Below are positions 17,714 through 26,226 of a stretch of 64,000 nt of DNA, one piece after another; the stretch's first letter is position 1, and each line of letters begins with the position of its first letter. The translations under genes were made by a program, and so were the position numbers. This DNA comes from an uncultured Lachnospiraceae bacterium (GTDB lineage Bacteria > Bacillota > Clostridia > Lachnospirales > Lachnospiraceae): contig CAMWBY010000005.1 in assembly GCA_947172645.1 (NCBI GenBank), forward strand, positions 146,732-210,731, read 5' to 3'. The notes beneath the pieces are model-generated. The model did no database searches and was not told the origin of the DNA. It was given only the letters and a program-made list of their open reading frames with translations.

Positions 17714-18304
17714 ATGTATTATGAAGCAAGTGATTTTGTGGAAACAGCAGACAGTGAGACATTGGAGTTAATTGCCCGCACAAGAGAGCTGACACGTGAA
17801 TATTATTTTTCGGATTACCGGGATACAGAGAAAAGGAGAGCCATTCTCCAGGAACTATTGGGAGGCATAGGGGAGAATGTGGCAATTGACACGCCGTTTT
17901 ACTGCGACCATGGGAAAAATATTTTTCTGGGAAATGATGTGATAATTAACATCAATTGCACTTTTGTGGATAATGCGGAAATCCGCATAGGAAACAAGGT
18001 ATTGATAGCATCCAATGTACAGCTCTATACCGGTTCGCATCCGGTTTTGCCGCGGGAGCGGCTTATAGCAGACTGGAAGGAACATCAGACAACTTTTTTC
18101 AGGTCGTTTGCACGTCCGATAGAAATAAAGGACAATGTATGGATTGGCGGCGGCAGCATTATCCTGCCAGGAGTGACGATTGGAGAAAACAGTGTGATAG
18201 GGGCGGGAAGCGTGGTAAATCGTTCCATTCCTGCCAATTGCGTTGCAGTGGGGAATCCGTGCAAGGTGATACGTTATTTTGATACAGAAGGGACAAGGGG
18301 ATAA
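17714..18304 (+). CDS. Maltose/galactoside O-acetyltransferase family protein
   Basis: 196 residues. An N-terminal helical cap is followed by left-handed parallel beta-helix hexapeptide repeats, with the catalytic histidine in YTGSHPV and CoA-side turns GGGSIILPGVTIGENSVIGAGSVV and CVAVGNPCKVIR. These enzymes move acetyl from acetyl-CoA to a sugar hydroxyl in the cytoplasm and act as trimers. GGAGACC precedes the start. The aldo-keto reductase gene begins 1 nt after its stop, so the two form an operon that may handle a sugar or sugar phosphate by-product. Confidence 0.93.
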   Translation: MYYEASDFVETADSETLELIARTRELTREYYFSDYRDTEKRRAILQELLGGIGENVAIDTPFYCDHGKNIFLGNDVIININCTFVDNAEIRIGNKVLIASNVQLYTGSHPVLPRERLIADWKEHQTTFFRSFARPIEIKDNVWIGGGSIILPGVTIGENSVIGAGSVVNRSIPANCVAVGNPCKVIRYFDTEGTRG

Positions 18305-18305
18305 A

Positions 18306-19304
18306 ATGGCGGATATCTATGTAGCAGATAATAAGCGTTATGAAAAGATGGTGTATAACAGAGTGGGAAAGAGCGGAATGAAGTTTCCAGCGGTTTCCTT
18401 GGGCTTTTGGCACAACTTTGGTTCAAAAGATAACTATGATTTGATGAAGGCAATGTGCAGGACAGCTTTTAATCATGGCATTACGCAGTTTGATCTTGCG
18501 AATAATTACGGGCCTGTCTATGGAAGTGCAGAAACAAATTTGGGCAGACTGATGGATGAGGATTTCCGCCCATACAGGGACGAACTGGTGATTACGACAA
18601 AAGCCGGGTATGACATGTGGGATGGCCCTTATGGCAATTATGGCAGCAGGAAATATTTGATGGCAAGCATAGACCAGAGCCTTAAACGTATGAAGCTGGA
18701 TTACGTGGATATTTTTTATCATCATCGCATGGATAAAGAGACACCTTTGGAGGAGACTATGACTGCCTTGGCGGATATTGTAAGGAGTGGCAAGGCGCTT
18801 TACGTGGGTGTATCCAATTATGATAAGGAATATACAGAAAAAGCGGCGGAACTTCTGCGGCAATTGCATTGTCCGTTTATTGTGAACCAGAGAAGGTATT
18901 CTATTTTTGACAGGACGATTGAAGAGGACGGGGTAAAGGCATATTGCAAAGAAGCGGGAGTGGGGATTATTGCTTTCAGCCCATTGGCGCAGGGGATGCT
19001 GACGGACAAATATCTGCATGGCATACCACAGGATAGCCGGATTGCGAGTGATTCAAGGTTCCTGCATGCTGCCGATTTGACAGAACGCAGGTTGGAACAG
19101 ATTAGATGTCTGAATAATCTGGCTGAGCAGCGGGGACAGACGTTGGCGCAGATGGCGCTCTCTTGGGTTTTAAAGGATGACGAAGTCTGTTCTGTATTAA
19201 TTGGAGCATCAAAACCGGAACAAATTGTGGAAAATATTGCTGTAGCGGAATGTGCGCATTTTACGGAAGAAGAACTGGAAAAGATAGAGGAAATCTGTAG
19301 CTGA
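18306..19304 (+). CDS. YghZ-type aldo-keto reductase (L-glyceraldehyde 3-phosphate reductase)
   Basis: 332 residues from ATG 18306 with AAGGGG 5 nt upstream. It follows E. coli YghZ closely from memory: SLGFWHNFG, FDLANNYGP with the catalytic Asp and Tyr, TTKAGYDMWDGPYG with the Lys, SRKYLMASIDQSLKRM, and the NADPH site VLIGASKPEQI. The family reduces L-glyceraldehyde 3-phosphate and methylglyoxal-like aldehydes with NADPH, a detoxification role. It is probably co-transcribed with the acetyltransferase gene. Confidence 0.93.
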   Translation: MADIYVADNKRYEKMVYNRVGKSGMKFPAVSLGFWHNFGSKDNYDLMKAMCRTAFNHGITQFDLANNYGPVYGSAETNLGRLMDEDFRPYRDELVITTKAGYDMWDGPYGNYGSRKYLMASIDQSLKRMKLDYVDIFYHHRMDKETPLEETMTALADIVRSGKALYVGVSNYDKEYTEKAAELLRQLHCPFIVNQRRYSIFDRTIEEDGVKAYCKEAGVGIIAFSPLAQGMLTDKYLHGIPQDSRIASDSRFLHAADLTERRLEQIRCLNNLAEQRGQTLAQMALSWVLKDDEVCSVLIGASKPEQIVENIAVAECAHFTEEELEKIEEICS

Positions 19305-19406
19305 TTTGTAAAATTCTGCTAACGGGCTGTGTAGCGTGAGGATAATTTTTTGGCAGCTGCATATAAAACCGGAATAGAACATGGTTTTGTGTGTTGAACG
19401 AAAAGT

Positions 19407-19453
19407 GGGAACCAAGCAGGGCGTAATCTTTGCCTGTTTGGTTCCCTTGTTTT
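19407..19453. terminator. Bidirectional terminator between convergent genes
   Basis: GGGAACCAAGCAGG pairs with CCTGTTTGGTTCCC around a loop of about 12 nt, followed by TTGTTTT. It lies between the convergent reductase and flavodiiron genes. Confidence 0.75.
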
Positions 19454-19477
19454 ATGATACAGGAATTTGTTCGCTTC

Positions 19478-20635
19478 TTATTTCTTACAAAGCTCTTCTG
19501 CAAGTGCCTCAATCTGGGCGATACTGTCTTCGTTGAGCGCGGACTTGATTTGTACGCTGTGTTCTGTGAAAGTAATGTCTTTGCAGGCCTCTAACTGCGT
19601 CCGCATAGTCTTGGCAGCCATAGGAGCCCAAGAACCGTTCTCTATGAGAGCGACTGTACGGTTCTGGTAATTGTGCGCCGCCAGTTCGTTAATAAATTCC
19701 CGCATATAAGGGAATATGCCGGTATTATAAGTTGTGGTGGCAAGAACCAGTTTGCCATAGCGGAACGCGTCTTCCATACATTCCGCCATATCCTCCCTGG
19801 CAAGGTCAGCCAGAACGACTTTCGGACAACCCTTCTCGGTCAGTTTGTCAGCCAGAAGCTTGGCGGCAGCCTTTGTATTTCCATAGACGGAAGTATAGGC
19901 AATCATCACGCCTTCGGATTCTACGCCATAGGAAGACCAGGTCTGATATAAGTTTACATAATATTCTAAATTTTCTTTCAGAATAGGGCCGTGCAGCGGA
20001 CAGATAATTTGGATATCCAGCGTGGATGCTTTCTTTAAGAGGTTTTGTACCTGCATTCCATACTTGCCTACGATGCCGAAATAATAGCGGCGCGCTTCAC
20101 AAGCCCAGTCTTCGTCAGCGTCCAACGCGCCGAATTTGCCGAAGCCGTCGGCGGAGAAAAGCACATGGTCAAATGTATCGTATGTAACCATGACTTCGGG
20201 CCAGTGTACCATCGGGGCAGCAATAAACTGCAATGTATGTGCACCTAAAGGAAGCGTGTCGCCTTCTTTAATAATCTGCCGTCTGTCGGCATAGTCTGTG
20301 CCGAAGAACTGTTTCATCATAGTAAATGCCGGGGCAGAAGCGAGGATAACGGCATCCGGGTATGCCTTGGCAAAGGCATCAATGTTGGCGGAATGGTCGG
20401 GTTCCATATGCTGTACGATAAGGTAATCCGGCGTCCGTCCGTTCAGAACCTGGCGCAGATTCTGCATCCATTCGTCTCCAAAACTGGTGTCTACCGTATC
20501 CATAACGGCAATTTTGTCATCCATGATGACATAGGAATTGTATGCCATTCCGTTTTCTACTGCATACTGACCTTCAAAGAGGTCTATTTCATGGTCGTTT
20601 ACGCCTATGTAGTGAATGTCCTTTGTGATTTCCAT
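19478..20635 (-). CDS. Flavodiiron protein (FprA-type)
   Basis: 385 residues. The N-terminal metallo-beta-lactamase-like domain carries the diiron signature HMEPDHSAN (about 80) with the downstream histidine in PMVHWPEVM and the site in ICPLHGP. The C-terminal flavodoxin domain (about 245-385) has the FMN loop AYTSVYGNTK and NGSWAPMA. Such proteins reduce O2 to water or NO to N2O with electrons from rubredoxin and protect anaerobes. No rubredoxin domain is fused and none lies nearby. Its transcript would begin with the structured leader at 20650-20835. Confidence 0.95.
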   Translation of the reverse strand: MEITKDIHYIGVNDHEIDLFEGQYAVENGMAYNSYVIMDDKIAVMDTVDTSFGDEWMQNLRQVLNGRTPDYLIVQHMEPDHSANIDAFAKAYPDAVILASAPAFTMMKQFFGTDYADRRQIIKEGDTLPLGAHTLQFIAAPMVHWPEVMVTYDTFDHVLFSADGFGKFGALDADEDWACEARRYYFGIVGKYGMQVQNLLKKASTLDIQIICPLHGPILKENLEYYVNLYQTWSSYGVESEGVMIAYTSVYGNTKAAAKLLADKLTEKGCPKVVLADLAREDMAECMEDAFRYGKLVLATTTYNTGIFPYMREFINELAAHNYQNRTVALIENGSWAPMAAKTMRTQLEACKDITFTEHSVQIKSALNEDSIAQIEALAEELCKK

Positions 20636-20649
20636 AGATAAAAACTCCT

Positions 20650-20835
20650 TTGATTATTTATTCCTGCGAGCAACGAGCCAAGTGATTGCTTGCGAGCATG
20701 GCAGTAAGCCGCAGTGCGTGCTGCTGCATCTCGCTCGCGGGCTTCGCCCTACCATAATGCAATCTAACAAAACTGTCAGCAAGCTGCCGTTTTGTTATCT
20801 TACATTATGGCACTGCTCATTGCCATCGCGTACAT
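20650..20835 (-). other. Structured leader upstream of the flavodiiron gene
   Basis: Contains CCATAATG (20752-20759) pairing with CATTATGG (20803-20810) and, inside it, TAACAAAAC (20765-20773) pairing with GTTTTGTTA (20789-20797) over CAGC-AA-GCTG. A GGGC-TTC-GCCC hairpin and GC-rich self-complementary sequence fill 20666-20750. No T-run or known riboswitch core was recognised. It could be a regulatory 5' UTR or an inserted repeat. Confidence 0.5.
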
Positions 20836-20912
20836 TATAACACAGATTGTGGGGGTGTGGGGAAAAATTATGTGAGACAGGGAATTTGTAGGATAAAGTC
20901 TGGCGAAAAGGA

Positions 20913-20941
20913 TTGTTTCTTTTTGCCAAATACAATATAAT
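20913..20941 (+). promoter_or_regulatory. Sigma-A promoter TTGTTT-17-TATAAT
   Basis: TTGTTT at 20913 and TATAAT at 20936 with an exact 17-nt spacer, directed at the small gene near 21000. Confidence 0.65.
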
Positions 20942-21023
20942 GAGGGCAGAAAAGTATGGAATAATCGTAGAAGAGGTATTGTAATGGCGGAAAGATACTG
21001 TGCGGATGCCTTCGCCATTGGGC

Positions 21024-21359
21024 ATGTCATATTATGAAGCTTTCCTGAATTTATTTGATGTGGAGAGCGACGAAAAGCAGATAGAATACCAGGCGGAGTT
21101 TTTGAATGGGTGGAACCATATAAGGATGATGGGATATGAGACGGAAGAAGAAATGACAACCATGGATTTTGAAAAGAAGGTGCAGATGATATATTATGTC
21201 GGACAGAAAGAAGACGCAGAAGAAATGGATGATGATTTAGACGATGGCGTGATTACCGTTCCCAAACTGGATTTGAGGTTGGAAATTAACGGGGCAGACG
21301 TAGGAGGCGTAAGCAAACTTTTACCTACAAAAATATTCTGTGGGAAAAATACGTTTTGA
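21024..21359 (+). CDS. Small acidic protein of unknown function, start uncertain
   Basis: 111 residues if translation begins at ATG 21024. I recognise no family; the middle is rich in Glu and Asp with an EEMDDDLDDG stretch, and the end carries KIFCGKN. Neither 21024 nor the in-frame ATG at 21000 has a ribosome binding site. The good site GAAGAGG instead serves ATG 20984 in another frame, which stops after 17 codons. Either the real start is weak, or a frameshift between 20984 and 21030 has damaged the 5' end. A strong promoter stands upstream. Confidence 0.5.
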   Translation: MSYYEAFLNLFDVESDEKQIEYQAEFLNGWNHIRMMGYETEEEMTTMDFEKKVQMIYYVGQKEDAEEMDDDLDDGVITVPKLDLRLEINGADVGGVSKLLPTKIFCGKNTF

Positions 21360-21424
21360 TACAGGAAAGTTTTCAACAGCTTGGGGAATTATAAAATACA
21401 TAGAAAGACGGAAGCAGGATTTAC

Positions 21425-22165
21425 ATGACAGAACAATTTTCCAGAACAGAACTATTACTTGGCAGTGAGGCGATGGACAGGCTTTCCCGTTCCCGTGTGG
21501 CGGTATTTGGCATAGGCGGCGTGGGCGGTTATGTGTGCGAGGCGCTTGCGCGCAGCGGCGTGGGGGCTTTAGACTTAGTGGACAACGATAAGGTGTGCCT
21601 GACCAATTTGAACCGGCAGATTATTGCCACGCATAAGACTCTGGGAAGATATAAGACAGATGTGATGATGGAGCGCATCTTGGAGATTAACCCGGATGCC
21701 AGAGTACATGTCCGTCAGTGTTTTTTCCTGCCGGATAATGCAGACAGTTTTCCTTTTCATGAGTATGATTATGTTGTGGATGCGGTGGACACCGTGACCG
21801 CGAAGATTGAGCTTGTTATGCGCGCCCAGGCATATAATGTGCCTGTTATCAGCAGCATGGGAGCAGGGAATAAACTGGATGCAGGAGCCTTTCGTGTGGC
21901 GGACATTTATGATACGAAGGTCTGTCCGCTTGCCAGGGTGATGCGCAGGGAGCTAAAAAAAAGGAATGTGAAACATCTGAAGGTGGTATATTCGGAGGAG
22001 GAACCGATAAAGCTATCAGGAGATGCCAGAAGCGGCGTATGTGTGCCGGAGGAAGAGGGGAACGGCACAGGGCGTAAAAGCATTCCTGGAAGTACGGCTT
22101 TTGTCCCTTCCGTGGCAGGACTTTTGATTGCAGGGGAAGTGATAAAAGATTTGGCGTTAAAATAG
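21425..22165 (+). CDS. tcdA: tRNA threonylcarbamoyladenosine dehydratase
   Basis: 246 residues. E1-like ThiF fold: nucleotide-binding VFGIGGVGGYVCEALARSG, then DLVDNDKVCLTNLNRQI with the Asp and Arg of the adenylation site, DAVDTVTAK, and SSMGAGNKLD, the TcdA-type signature. A cysteine region SGVCVPEE comes before a C-terminal helix. The enzyme uses ATP to cyclise t6A to ct6A at tRNA position 37. It is a single gene followed by a hairpin. Confidence 0.93.
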   Translation: MTEQFSRTELLLGSEAMDRLSRSRVAVFGIGGVGGYVCEALARSGVGALDLVDNDKVCLTNLNRQIIATHKTLGRYKTDVMMERILEINPDARVHVRQCFFLPDNADSFPFHEYDYVVDAVDTVTAKIELVMRAQAYNVPVISSMGAGNKLDAGAFRVADIYDTKVCPLARVMRRELKKRNVKHLKVVYSEEEPIKLSGDARSGVCVPEEEGNGTGRKSIPGSTAFVPSVAGLLIAGEVIKDLALK

Positions 22166-22171
22166 AAAATA

Positions 22172-22212
22172 TGATGGCGAAAGGTCTTGCTTTTTCAGAC
22201 ATTTTCGCCATT
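22172..22212 (+). terminator. Hairpin terminator after tcdA
   Basis: ATGGCGAAA pairs with TTTCGCCAT across a loop of about 20 nt and is followed by TTGTT, a few bases after the tcdA stop. Confidence 0.55.
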
Positions 22213-22409
22213 TGTTCTATATGGAGATTTTGTTATGGTGTTTTTTATCGTTATCCACATTTGATATTCTGCTACAATCCGCGGCTTCAATTTAGCCGTC
22301 TCTCTTTTTTGTGCAAGGAAAGAGAGGAACAATTCAAGAATAAGCCCTATAATGATAAAGACAAATTTATGTCCACAAAGCACAGTATGTGCGGATAAGG
22401 AGGTATCCC

Positions 22410-23261
22410 ATGGAATGGGTCGAAAGATTAAACCAAAGCATGAATTATATTGAGGAACATTTGACGGGTGAAATTGATTATGAACAGCTTGCGCGGATTG
22501 CCTGTTGTTCCACCTATCACTATCAGAGAATGTTTACTTATATGGCGGGCATCCCTCTGGCAGAGTATATCCGAAGAAGAAAAATGTCTTTGGCAGCGGT
22601 AGACTTACAGGGTGGGGATGAACGAATTATTGATATTGCAGAGAAATACGGTTATCGTTCTCCGACTGCATTTAACAGGGCGTTTCAGTCTTTTCACGGG
22701 ATAGCCCCATCGTCCGTGAAAGGAGAAGGCGTATCCGTGAAATCTTTTTTCCCCATTGTGTTTAGAATTGCTGTGAAAGGAGCGACAGAAATGAATTATA
22801 GAATCGAGACAAAAGAAGCATTCCGCATTATTGGCGTATCTGCGCCGCTTGATAGGGAAATCGAAAATAATTTTATGGTGGTGCCAACGATGTGGCAGGA
22901 GGCGTCTGTAAATGGAACAATACAGAAATTGGCCGGCATGATGGATACGCCGCCGATGGGGCTTTTGGGTGTGAGTGTCTGTAATGACGAAGAACAATGG
23001 AAATATTTTATAGCTGTTTCCAGCACAAAAGCGGGCGGTGAGTTTGAAGAATATACCGTGCCTGCATCTACATGGGCAATTTTTTCCGGAACAGGAACAA
23101 ACCAGTCGATACAGGAATTAGAGCAGCGTATTGTAACAGAGTGGCTTCCAACCTCTGGGTATGAATATGCCAACGCTCCTGATATTGAGGTATACTTAAA
23201 TCCAGACCCGCAGAACGCACAGTATGAGGTATGGATACCCGTGACAAAGAAAAAGTTATAA
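22410..23261 (+). CDS. AraC-family regulator with GyrI-like effector domain
   Basis: 283 residues from ATG 22410 (AAGGAGG 6 nt upstream). Unlike most AraC proteins the DNA-binding part is N-terminal: two helix-turn-helix units (about 8-105) with YEQLARIACCSTYHYQRMF and IIDIAEKYGYRSPTAFNRAFQSFHG. A Rob/GyrI-type effector-binding domain (about 130-283) follows, with FRIIGVSAPL and the acidic residues in APDIEVYLNPD. Such regulators bind small hydrophobic or cationic compounds and often switch multidrug responses. The next gene begins 11 nt later. Confidence 0.93.
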   Translation: MEWVERLNQSMNYIEEHLTGEIDYEQLARIACCSTYHYQRMFTYMAGIPLAEYIRRRKMSLAAVDLQGGDERIIDIAEKYGYRSPTAFNRAFQSFHGIAPSSVKGEGVSVKSFFPIVFRIAVKGATEMNYRIETKEAFRIIGVSAPLDREIENNFMVVPTMWQEASVNGTIQKLAGMMDTPPMGLLGVSVCNDEEQWKYFIAVSSTKAGGEFEEYTVPASTWAIFSGTGTNQSIQELEQRIVTEWLPTSGYEYANAPDIEVYLNPDPQNAQYEVWIPVTKKKL

Positions 23262-23272
23262 CGGAGGGACTT

Positions 23273-23758
23273 ATGGACGAGAAATTTAGTGGGTTCATGG
23301 AAACAGTTGGCGGGGATTTCCGCAGTTTTGTAAATCAAATCGATGGGTATCTGACAGCAAATGACTGTAAGCGTGATATAAAACTGCAAAAAAGCGGGTA
23401 TGTTGTGTCCTATGTGTTAAAGAGCAGCAAAAGGACTTTGGCAACATTCGTATCCCGGAAAACGGGAATCAAACTTCGCATTTATCCCGAACATATACAG
23501 GAATACCAGGGCTTCCTTAACACATTGCCCGAAAAGGTAAAAAAGGAAATTAAGAAAGCGTCCGCCTGCAAACGGCTCATCAATCCAGACGACTGTAATC
23601 CGAAATGCGTAATGGGATATACCTTTGTTTTGGATGGCGAACAGTATCAGAAATGCCGGTATATGGCGTTTCAGCCTACATTGAGTGAGGAAAACAATCC
23701 TTACATTAGGCAGTTTTTAGAGAAAGAATTGCGGGCTGGCGTTGATTATGATTCATAG
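23273..23758 (+). CDS. Uncharacterised small protein linked to the AraC gene
   Basis: 161 residues from ATG 23273 with GGAGGGA upstream. No membrane segment. The middle (VVSYVLKSSKRTLATFVSRK, then IKLRIYPEHI) reads like an alpha/beta fold, and four cysteines lie in the C-terminal half (SACKR, DDCNPKC, QKCRY), which could bind metal. I know this type only as hypothetical proteins found next to AraC/GyrI regulators. The spacing implies co-transcription. Confidence 0.75.
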   Translation: MDEKFSGFMETVGGDFRSFVNQIDGYLTANDCKRDIKLQKSGYVVSYVLKSSKRTLATFVSRKTGIKLRIYPEHIQEYQGFLNTLPEKVKKEIKKASACKRLINPDDCNPKCVMGYTFVLDGEQYQKCRYMAFQPTLSEENNPYIRQFLEKELRAGVDYDS

Positions 23759-23814
23759 TGGGCGCGAAGGATATAAAGAGACCGTTTTAGGTTTGTGTAA
23801 ACTCGAAAAACTGA

Positions 23815-23997
23815 CATAAGATTTATGAATCGTTACAAGCCGAGTATGACGGTATCGGCAGAGAAAAGTCAAAGACCGCCGCAGAATCAGCCTATGCGGA
23901 GGTAATCAGCTATAACAGGAAGAACCTTCAGCGGAAGTTCAGAACGAGAACAGGCAGCAGGGGAGGCTTAGGCAGAGGGGGAAGAGGTTTCATGTGA
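23815..23997 (+). pseudogene. Possible relic of a mobilisation protein (relaxase C-terminus)
   Basis: The open stretch reads YESLQAEYDGIGREK, then AYAEVISYNRKNLQRKF. Charged coiled helices of this kind end MobA/relaxase proteins of Firmicute elements. It has no start codon or ribosome site. After about 23940 another frame continues as EREQAAGEA-stop-AEGEEV, which looks like the original C-terminus after a frameshift and a nonsense change. Assignment is by eye only. Confidence 0.35.
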
Positions 23998-24003
23998 ATT
24001 TTA

Positions 24004-24032
24004 TTGTAAAGACAGGCGTTTTTTTGTATAAT
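24004..24032 (+). promoter_or_regulatory. Sigma-A promoter TTGTAA-17-TATAAT
   Basis: TTGTAA at 24004, TATAAT at 24027, exact 17-nt spacer. The leader then contains a perfect 10-bp inverted repeat, CTTATGGAAC/GTTCCATAAG (24070-24096), before the GTG start at 24126. Confidence 0.65.
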
Positions 24033-24125
24033 TAAAATATAGTAGGATATATCGTATCTTGTGTTACATCTTATGGAACATTAGTAGTTCCATAAGCATG
24101 GAATTTAAGAAACCGAGGTGATAAG

Positions 24126-24986
24126 GTGTCAGACGATACAAAGCAGATAGAGGAGGCAAAAGCAAAGCGTACCGCAAAAAACAGCGTATTCCTTGACCTT
24201 TTTCAAAACAAGAGTTATCTGCTGAAGCTGTATAAAACGCTCCACCCAGAGGACGAGGCAGCGACAGAGGATTCCCTTACGGATGTGACGATTACAAATG
24301 TGTTGACTGATAATCTGTATAATGATTTAGGCTTTATTGCGAATAATAAGCTGATGATACTTGTGGAGGCACAATCTACATGGACAGTGAATATTTTAGT
24401 AAGAGTTTTGCTGTACCTGGCGCAAAGCTACCACGAATATTTTCAGCGTACCTGCCAAGACTATTACAAAAGCAGGAAAGTAAAAATGCCAAAACCTGAA
24501 CTCTATGTGATTTTTACGGGAAACAAAGGGAGGAAACCCGATAAAATATTATTGTCCAAAGAATTTTTCGAGGGCGCGGATATAGATATTGAAGTTAAAG
24601 CGAAAGTCATCTATGAAAGCGATACAGATGATATCATCAATCAGTACATTATTTTCTGCAAAGTTTTTAACGAGCAGACAAAACAGCATGGAATGACCAG
24701 AAAGGCAGTTACAGAAACGATTCGCATATGCAAGGACAGGAATGTCTTAAGGGAATATTTAGCGGAGAGAGAAAAGGAGGTTGTAACGATTATGATGAGT
24801 TTATTTGATGAAGAACAGATAATGAAATCATTTATCAGAAGCGAAAGGCATGACGCAGACAGGGAAACTGCAGAAAGATTGATAAAAAAAGGGAAAATGA
24901 CTCTTGAGGATATTGCGGAATGTGTTCCGTCATTATCCTTTGATGAATTGAGAGAACTTGAAGCCGAAATTATGCAGTTAGCGTGA
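24126..24986 (+). CDS. Rpn-family PD-(D/E)XK nuclease / transposase-like protein
   Basis: 286 residues, GTG start with GAGGTGA upstream. The N-terminal nuclease core is visible: KNSVFLDLFQNKSYLLKLYK, then YNDLGFIANNKLMILVEAQST, where the Asp and the E-x-Q form the PD-(D/E)XK site. The helical C-terminal half ends in short charged repeats. Rpn proteins stimulate recA-independent recombination in E. coli and are often annotated as transposases; they occur in many divergent genomic copies. Having its own promoter next to a mobilisation relic supports acquisition by transfer. Confidence 0.88.
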   Translation: MSDDTKQIEEAKAKRTAKNSVFLDLFQNKSYLLKLYKTLHPEDEAATEDSLTDVTITNVLTDNLYNDLGFIANNKLMILVEAQSTWTVNILVRVLLYLAQSYHEYFQRTCQDYYKSRKVKMPKPELYVIFTGNKGRKPDKILLSKEFFEGADIDIEVKAKVIYESDTDDIINQYIIFCKVFNEQTKQHGMTRKAVTETIRICKDRNVLREYLAEREKEVVTIMMSLFDEEQIMKSFIRSERHDADRETAERLIKKGKMTLEDIAECVPSLSFDELRELEAEIMQLA

Positions 24987-25020
24987 GTGGCAAAACAATT
25001 TAATATCAAAATAGCAGCGT

Positions 25021-25082
25021 AAAGACGCATGGAGCAGTAAATTGTAAGCCATGTGTCTTTTTTCATGCGTGCTTGCACGCAT
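25021..25082 (+). terminator. Terminator plus second hairpin after the nuclease gene
   Basis: AAAGACGCATGG pairs with CCATGTGTCTTT (25049-25060) and ends in T6. It is followed at once by ATGCGTGC-TT-GCACGCAT (25065-25082). Confidence 0.65.
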
Positions 25083-25161
25083 TGCCCAACAAGGAGGAAC
25101 GTGAGCGATAATATTCAGACCAACACCACAGGACGATTAACGCCAAAAAATTTAGAGAACA

Positions 25162-25190
25162 TTGACTTTTTTAGAAATATGGTATATATA
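25162..25190 (+). promoter_or_regulatory. Sigma-A promoter TTGACT-17-TATATA
   Basis: TTGACT at 25162 and TATATA at 25185, 17-nt spacer, about 39 nt before the start codon at 25229. Confidence 0.65.
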
Positions 25191-25228
25191 AAAAGCATCA
25201 AATCACAATCGGAATGGAGGGGATAACA

Positions 25229-25663
25229 ATGCAGAGTGTAAGAATTTATGAGATGCCAGATTGCAAAATGGTTTCGTCTGGAATAGGTATGTTCGGAGAG
25301 GAAAACTTCAATCTATTTGACGAGTGGTTATCTTCGCAAAAACGCGGCTTATTTCCGAAAGATTTCCTGTATTGGGCAGGGGAGGGTTTTGTTTGGCTGT
25401 ATATGTACGAAGATGGAATGAATGTTCCAAACGAATTTGAACGAATAGATTTCCAGGGTGGTCTTTATGCCGTAGCAACCGACATAGACCAGAAAACGGA
25501 TAAGGAGCTTATGAACACAGAGATAGATAAGTTTCTAGGTGAAAATGGGTTTGAGCGCGATACATCACGTTTGGAATTAGGAAATATCATTACGTCGCCG
25601 CTTGCGCGAAAAATAATGGGATACGAGCAGATGGACTATTATATCCCAATCAAAGCAAAATAA
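25229..25663 (+). CDS. GyrI-like effector-binding-domain protein
   Basis: 144 residues from ATG 25229 (AGGGGAT 6 nt upstream). It is a stand-alone domain of the Rob/GyrI small-molecule-binding fold: an opening strand VRIYEMPDCKMVSSGIGM, a central GGLYAVATDI strand and a closing MDYYIPIKAK strand. It has no DNA-binding part. Stand-alone members bind or hydrolyse hydrophobic drugs, or act as gyrase inhibitors; the ligand here is unknown. It lies near an AraC-GyrI regulator carrying the same domain. Confidence 0.8.
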   Translation: MQSVRIYEMPDCKMVSSGIGMFGEENFNLFDEWLSSQKRGLFPKDFLYWAGEGFVWLYMYEDGMNVPNEFERIDFQGGLYAVATDIDQKTDKELMNTEIDKFLGENGFERDTSRLELGNIITSPLARKIMGYEQMDYYIPIKAK

Positions 25664-25718
25664 ATCCCGGTTTTTCCTGAGGAAAAGACAAGTACAGACT
25701 TGAATTTGGAGGGTAGTT

Positions 25719-26129
25719 ATGTACGAGAGAATGCTGAATAAGCAGATGGAGCCAACCATAGAGGAAATGACGGAATATTGTGCAGAAAATGCAGAACGTT
25801 TTTCTATGATAAACGATTGGCTGACAACTGCTTTTCATACAGAACAGAAAGTGGTTTTCCCTTATGGCAATAAATATGGTTGGGGAATAGGACATTATAA
25901 AAAGAAAAAGCTTCTATGCAACATCTTTGCCGAAGCCGGGGCATTTACAGTTATGGTGAGATTAACAGACGCGCAATATGCAACGATTTACGAGGAGCTG
26001 AAAAAATACACGCAAGAATATATTGACAATAAATATCCTTGCGGTGATGGCGGTTGGATACATTACCGGGTTACCTGCCAGGAACATTATGAAGATATTA
26101 AGAAGTTGTTAGAGGTAAAATGTGTGTGA
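25719..26129 (+). CDS. DUF3788-family protein
   Basis: 136 residues, GGAGGG upstream of the start. The sequence has the DUF3788 look: an N-terminal charged helix, WLTTAFHTEQKVVFPYGNKYGWGI with the basic KKKK turn, FTVMVRLTD, and a C-terminal YPCGDGGWIHYRV. This small cytoplasmic family has no established function. It is 55 nt downstream of the GyrI-like gene in the same direction and probably shares its transcript. Confidence 0.78.
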   Translation: MYERMLNKQMEPTIEEMTEYCAENAERFSMINDWLTTAFHTEQKVVFPYGNKYGWGIGHYKKKKLLCNIFAEAGAFTVMVRLTDAQYATIYEELKKYTQEYIDNKYPCGDGGWIHYRVTCQEHYEDIKKLLEVKCV

Positions 26130-26196
26130 TAATTGCACCTCCAAAACTGGCATTGTAGAAAAATAAAGAACTGGATATTTTTAAAATACCATTCGA

Positions 26197-26205
26197 TGCT
26201 ATAAT
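26197..26205 (+). promoter_or_regulatory. Extended -10 promoter of pdxST
   Basis: TGC-TATAAT. The transcript would start near 26212 and carry a leader of about 145 nt containing two strong hairpins. Confidence 0.5.
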
Positions 26206-26226
26206 TCCAAATAAACTAGTGTGAGA

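Noticed and set aside
25101..25226. 41-residue peptide gene, GTG start with AAGGAGG upstream
   Set aside because: A good promoter for the next gene lies inside the frame, no homologue is recognised, and there is no promoter for the peptide itself; it may be a gene remnant.
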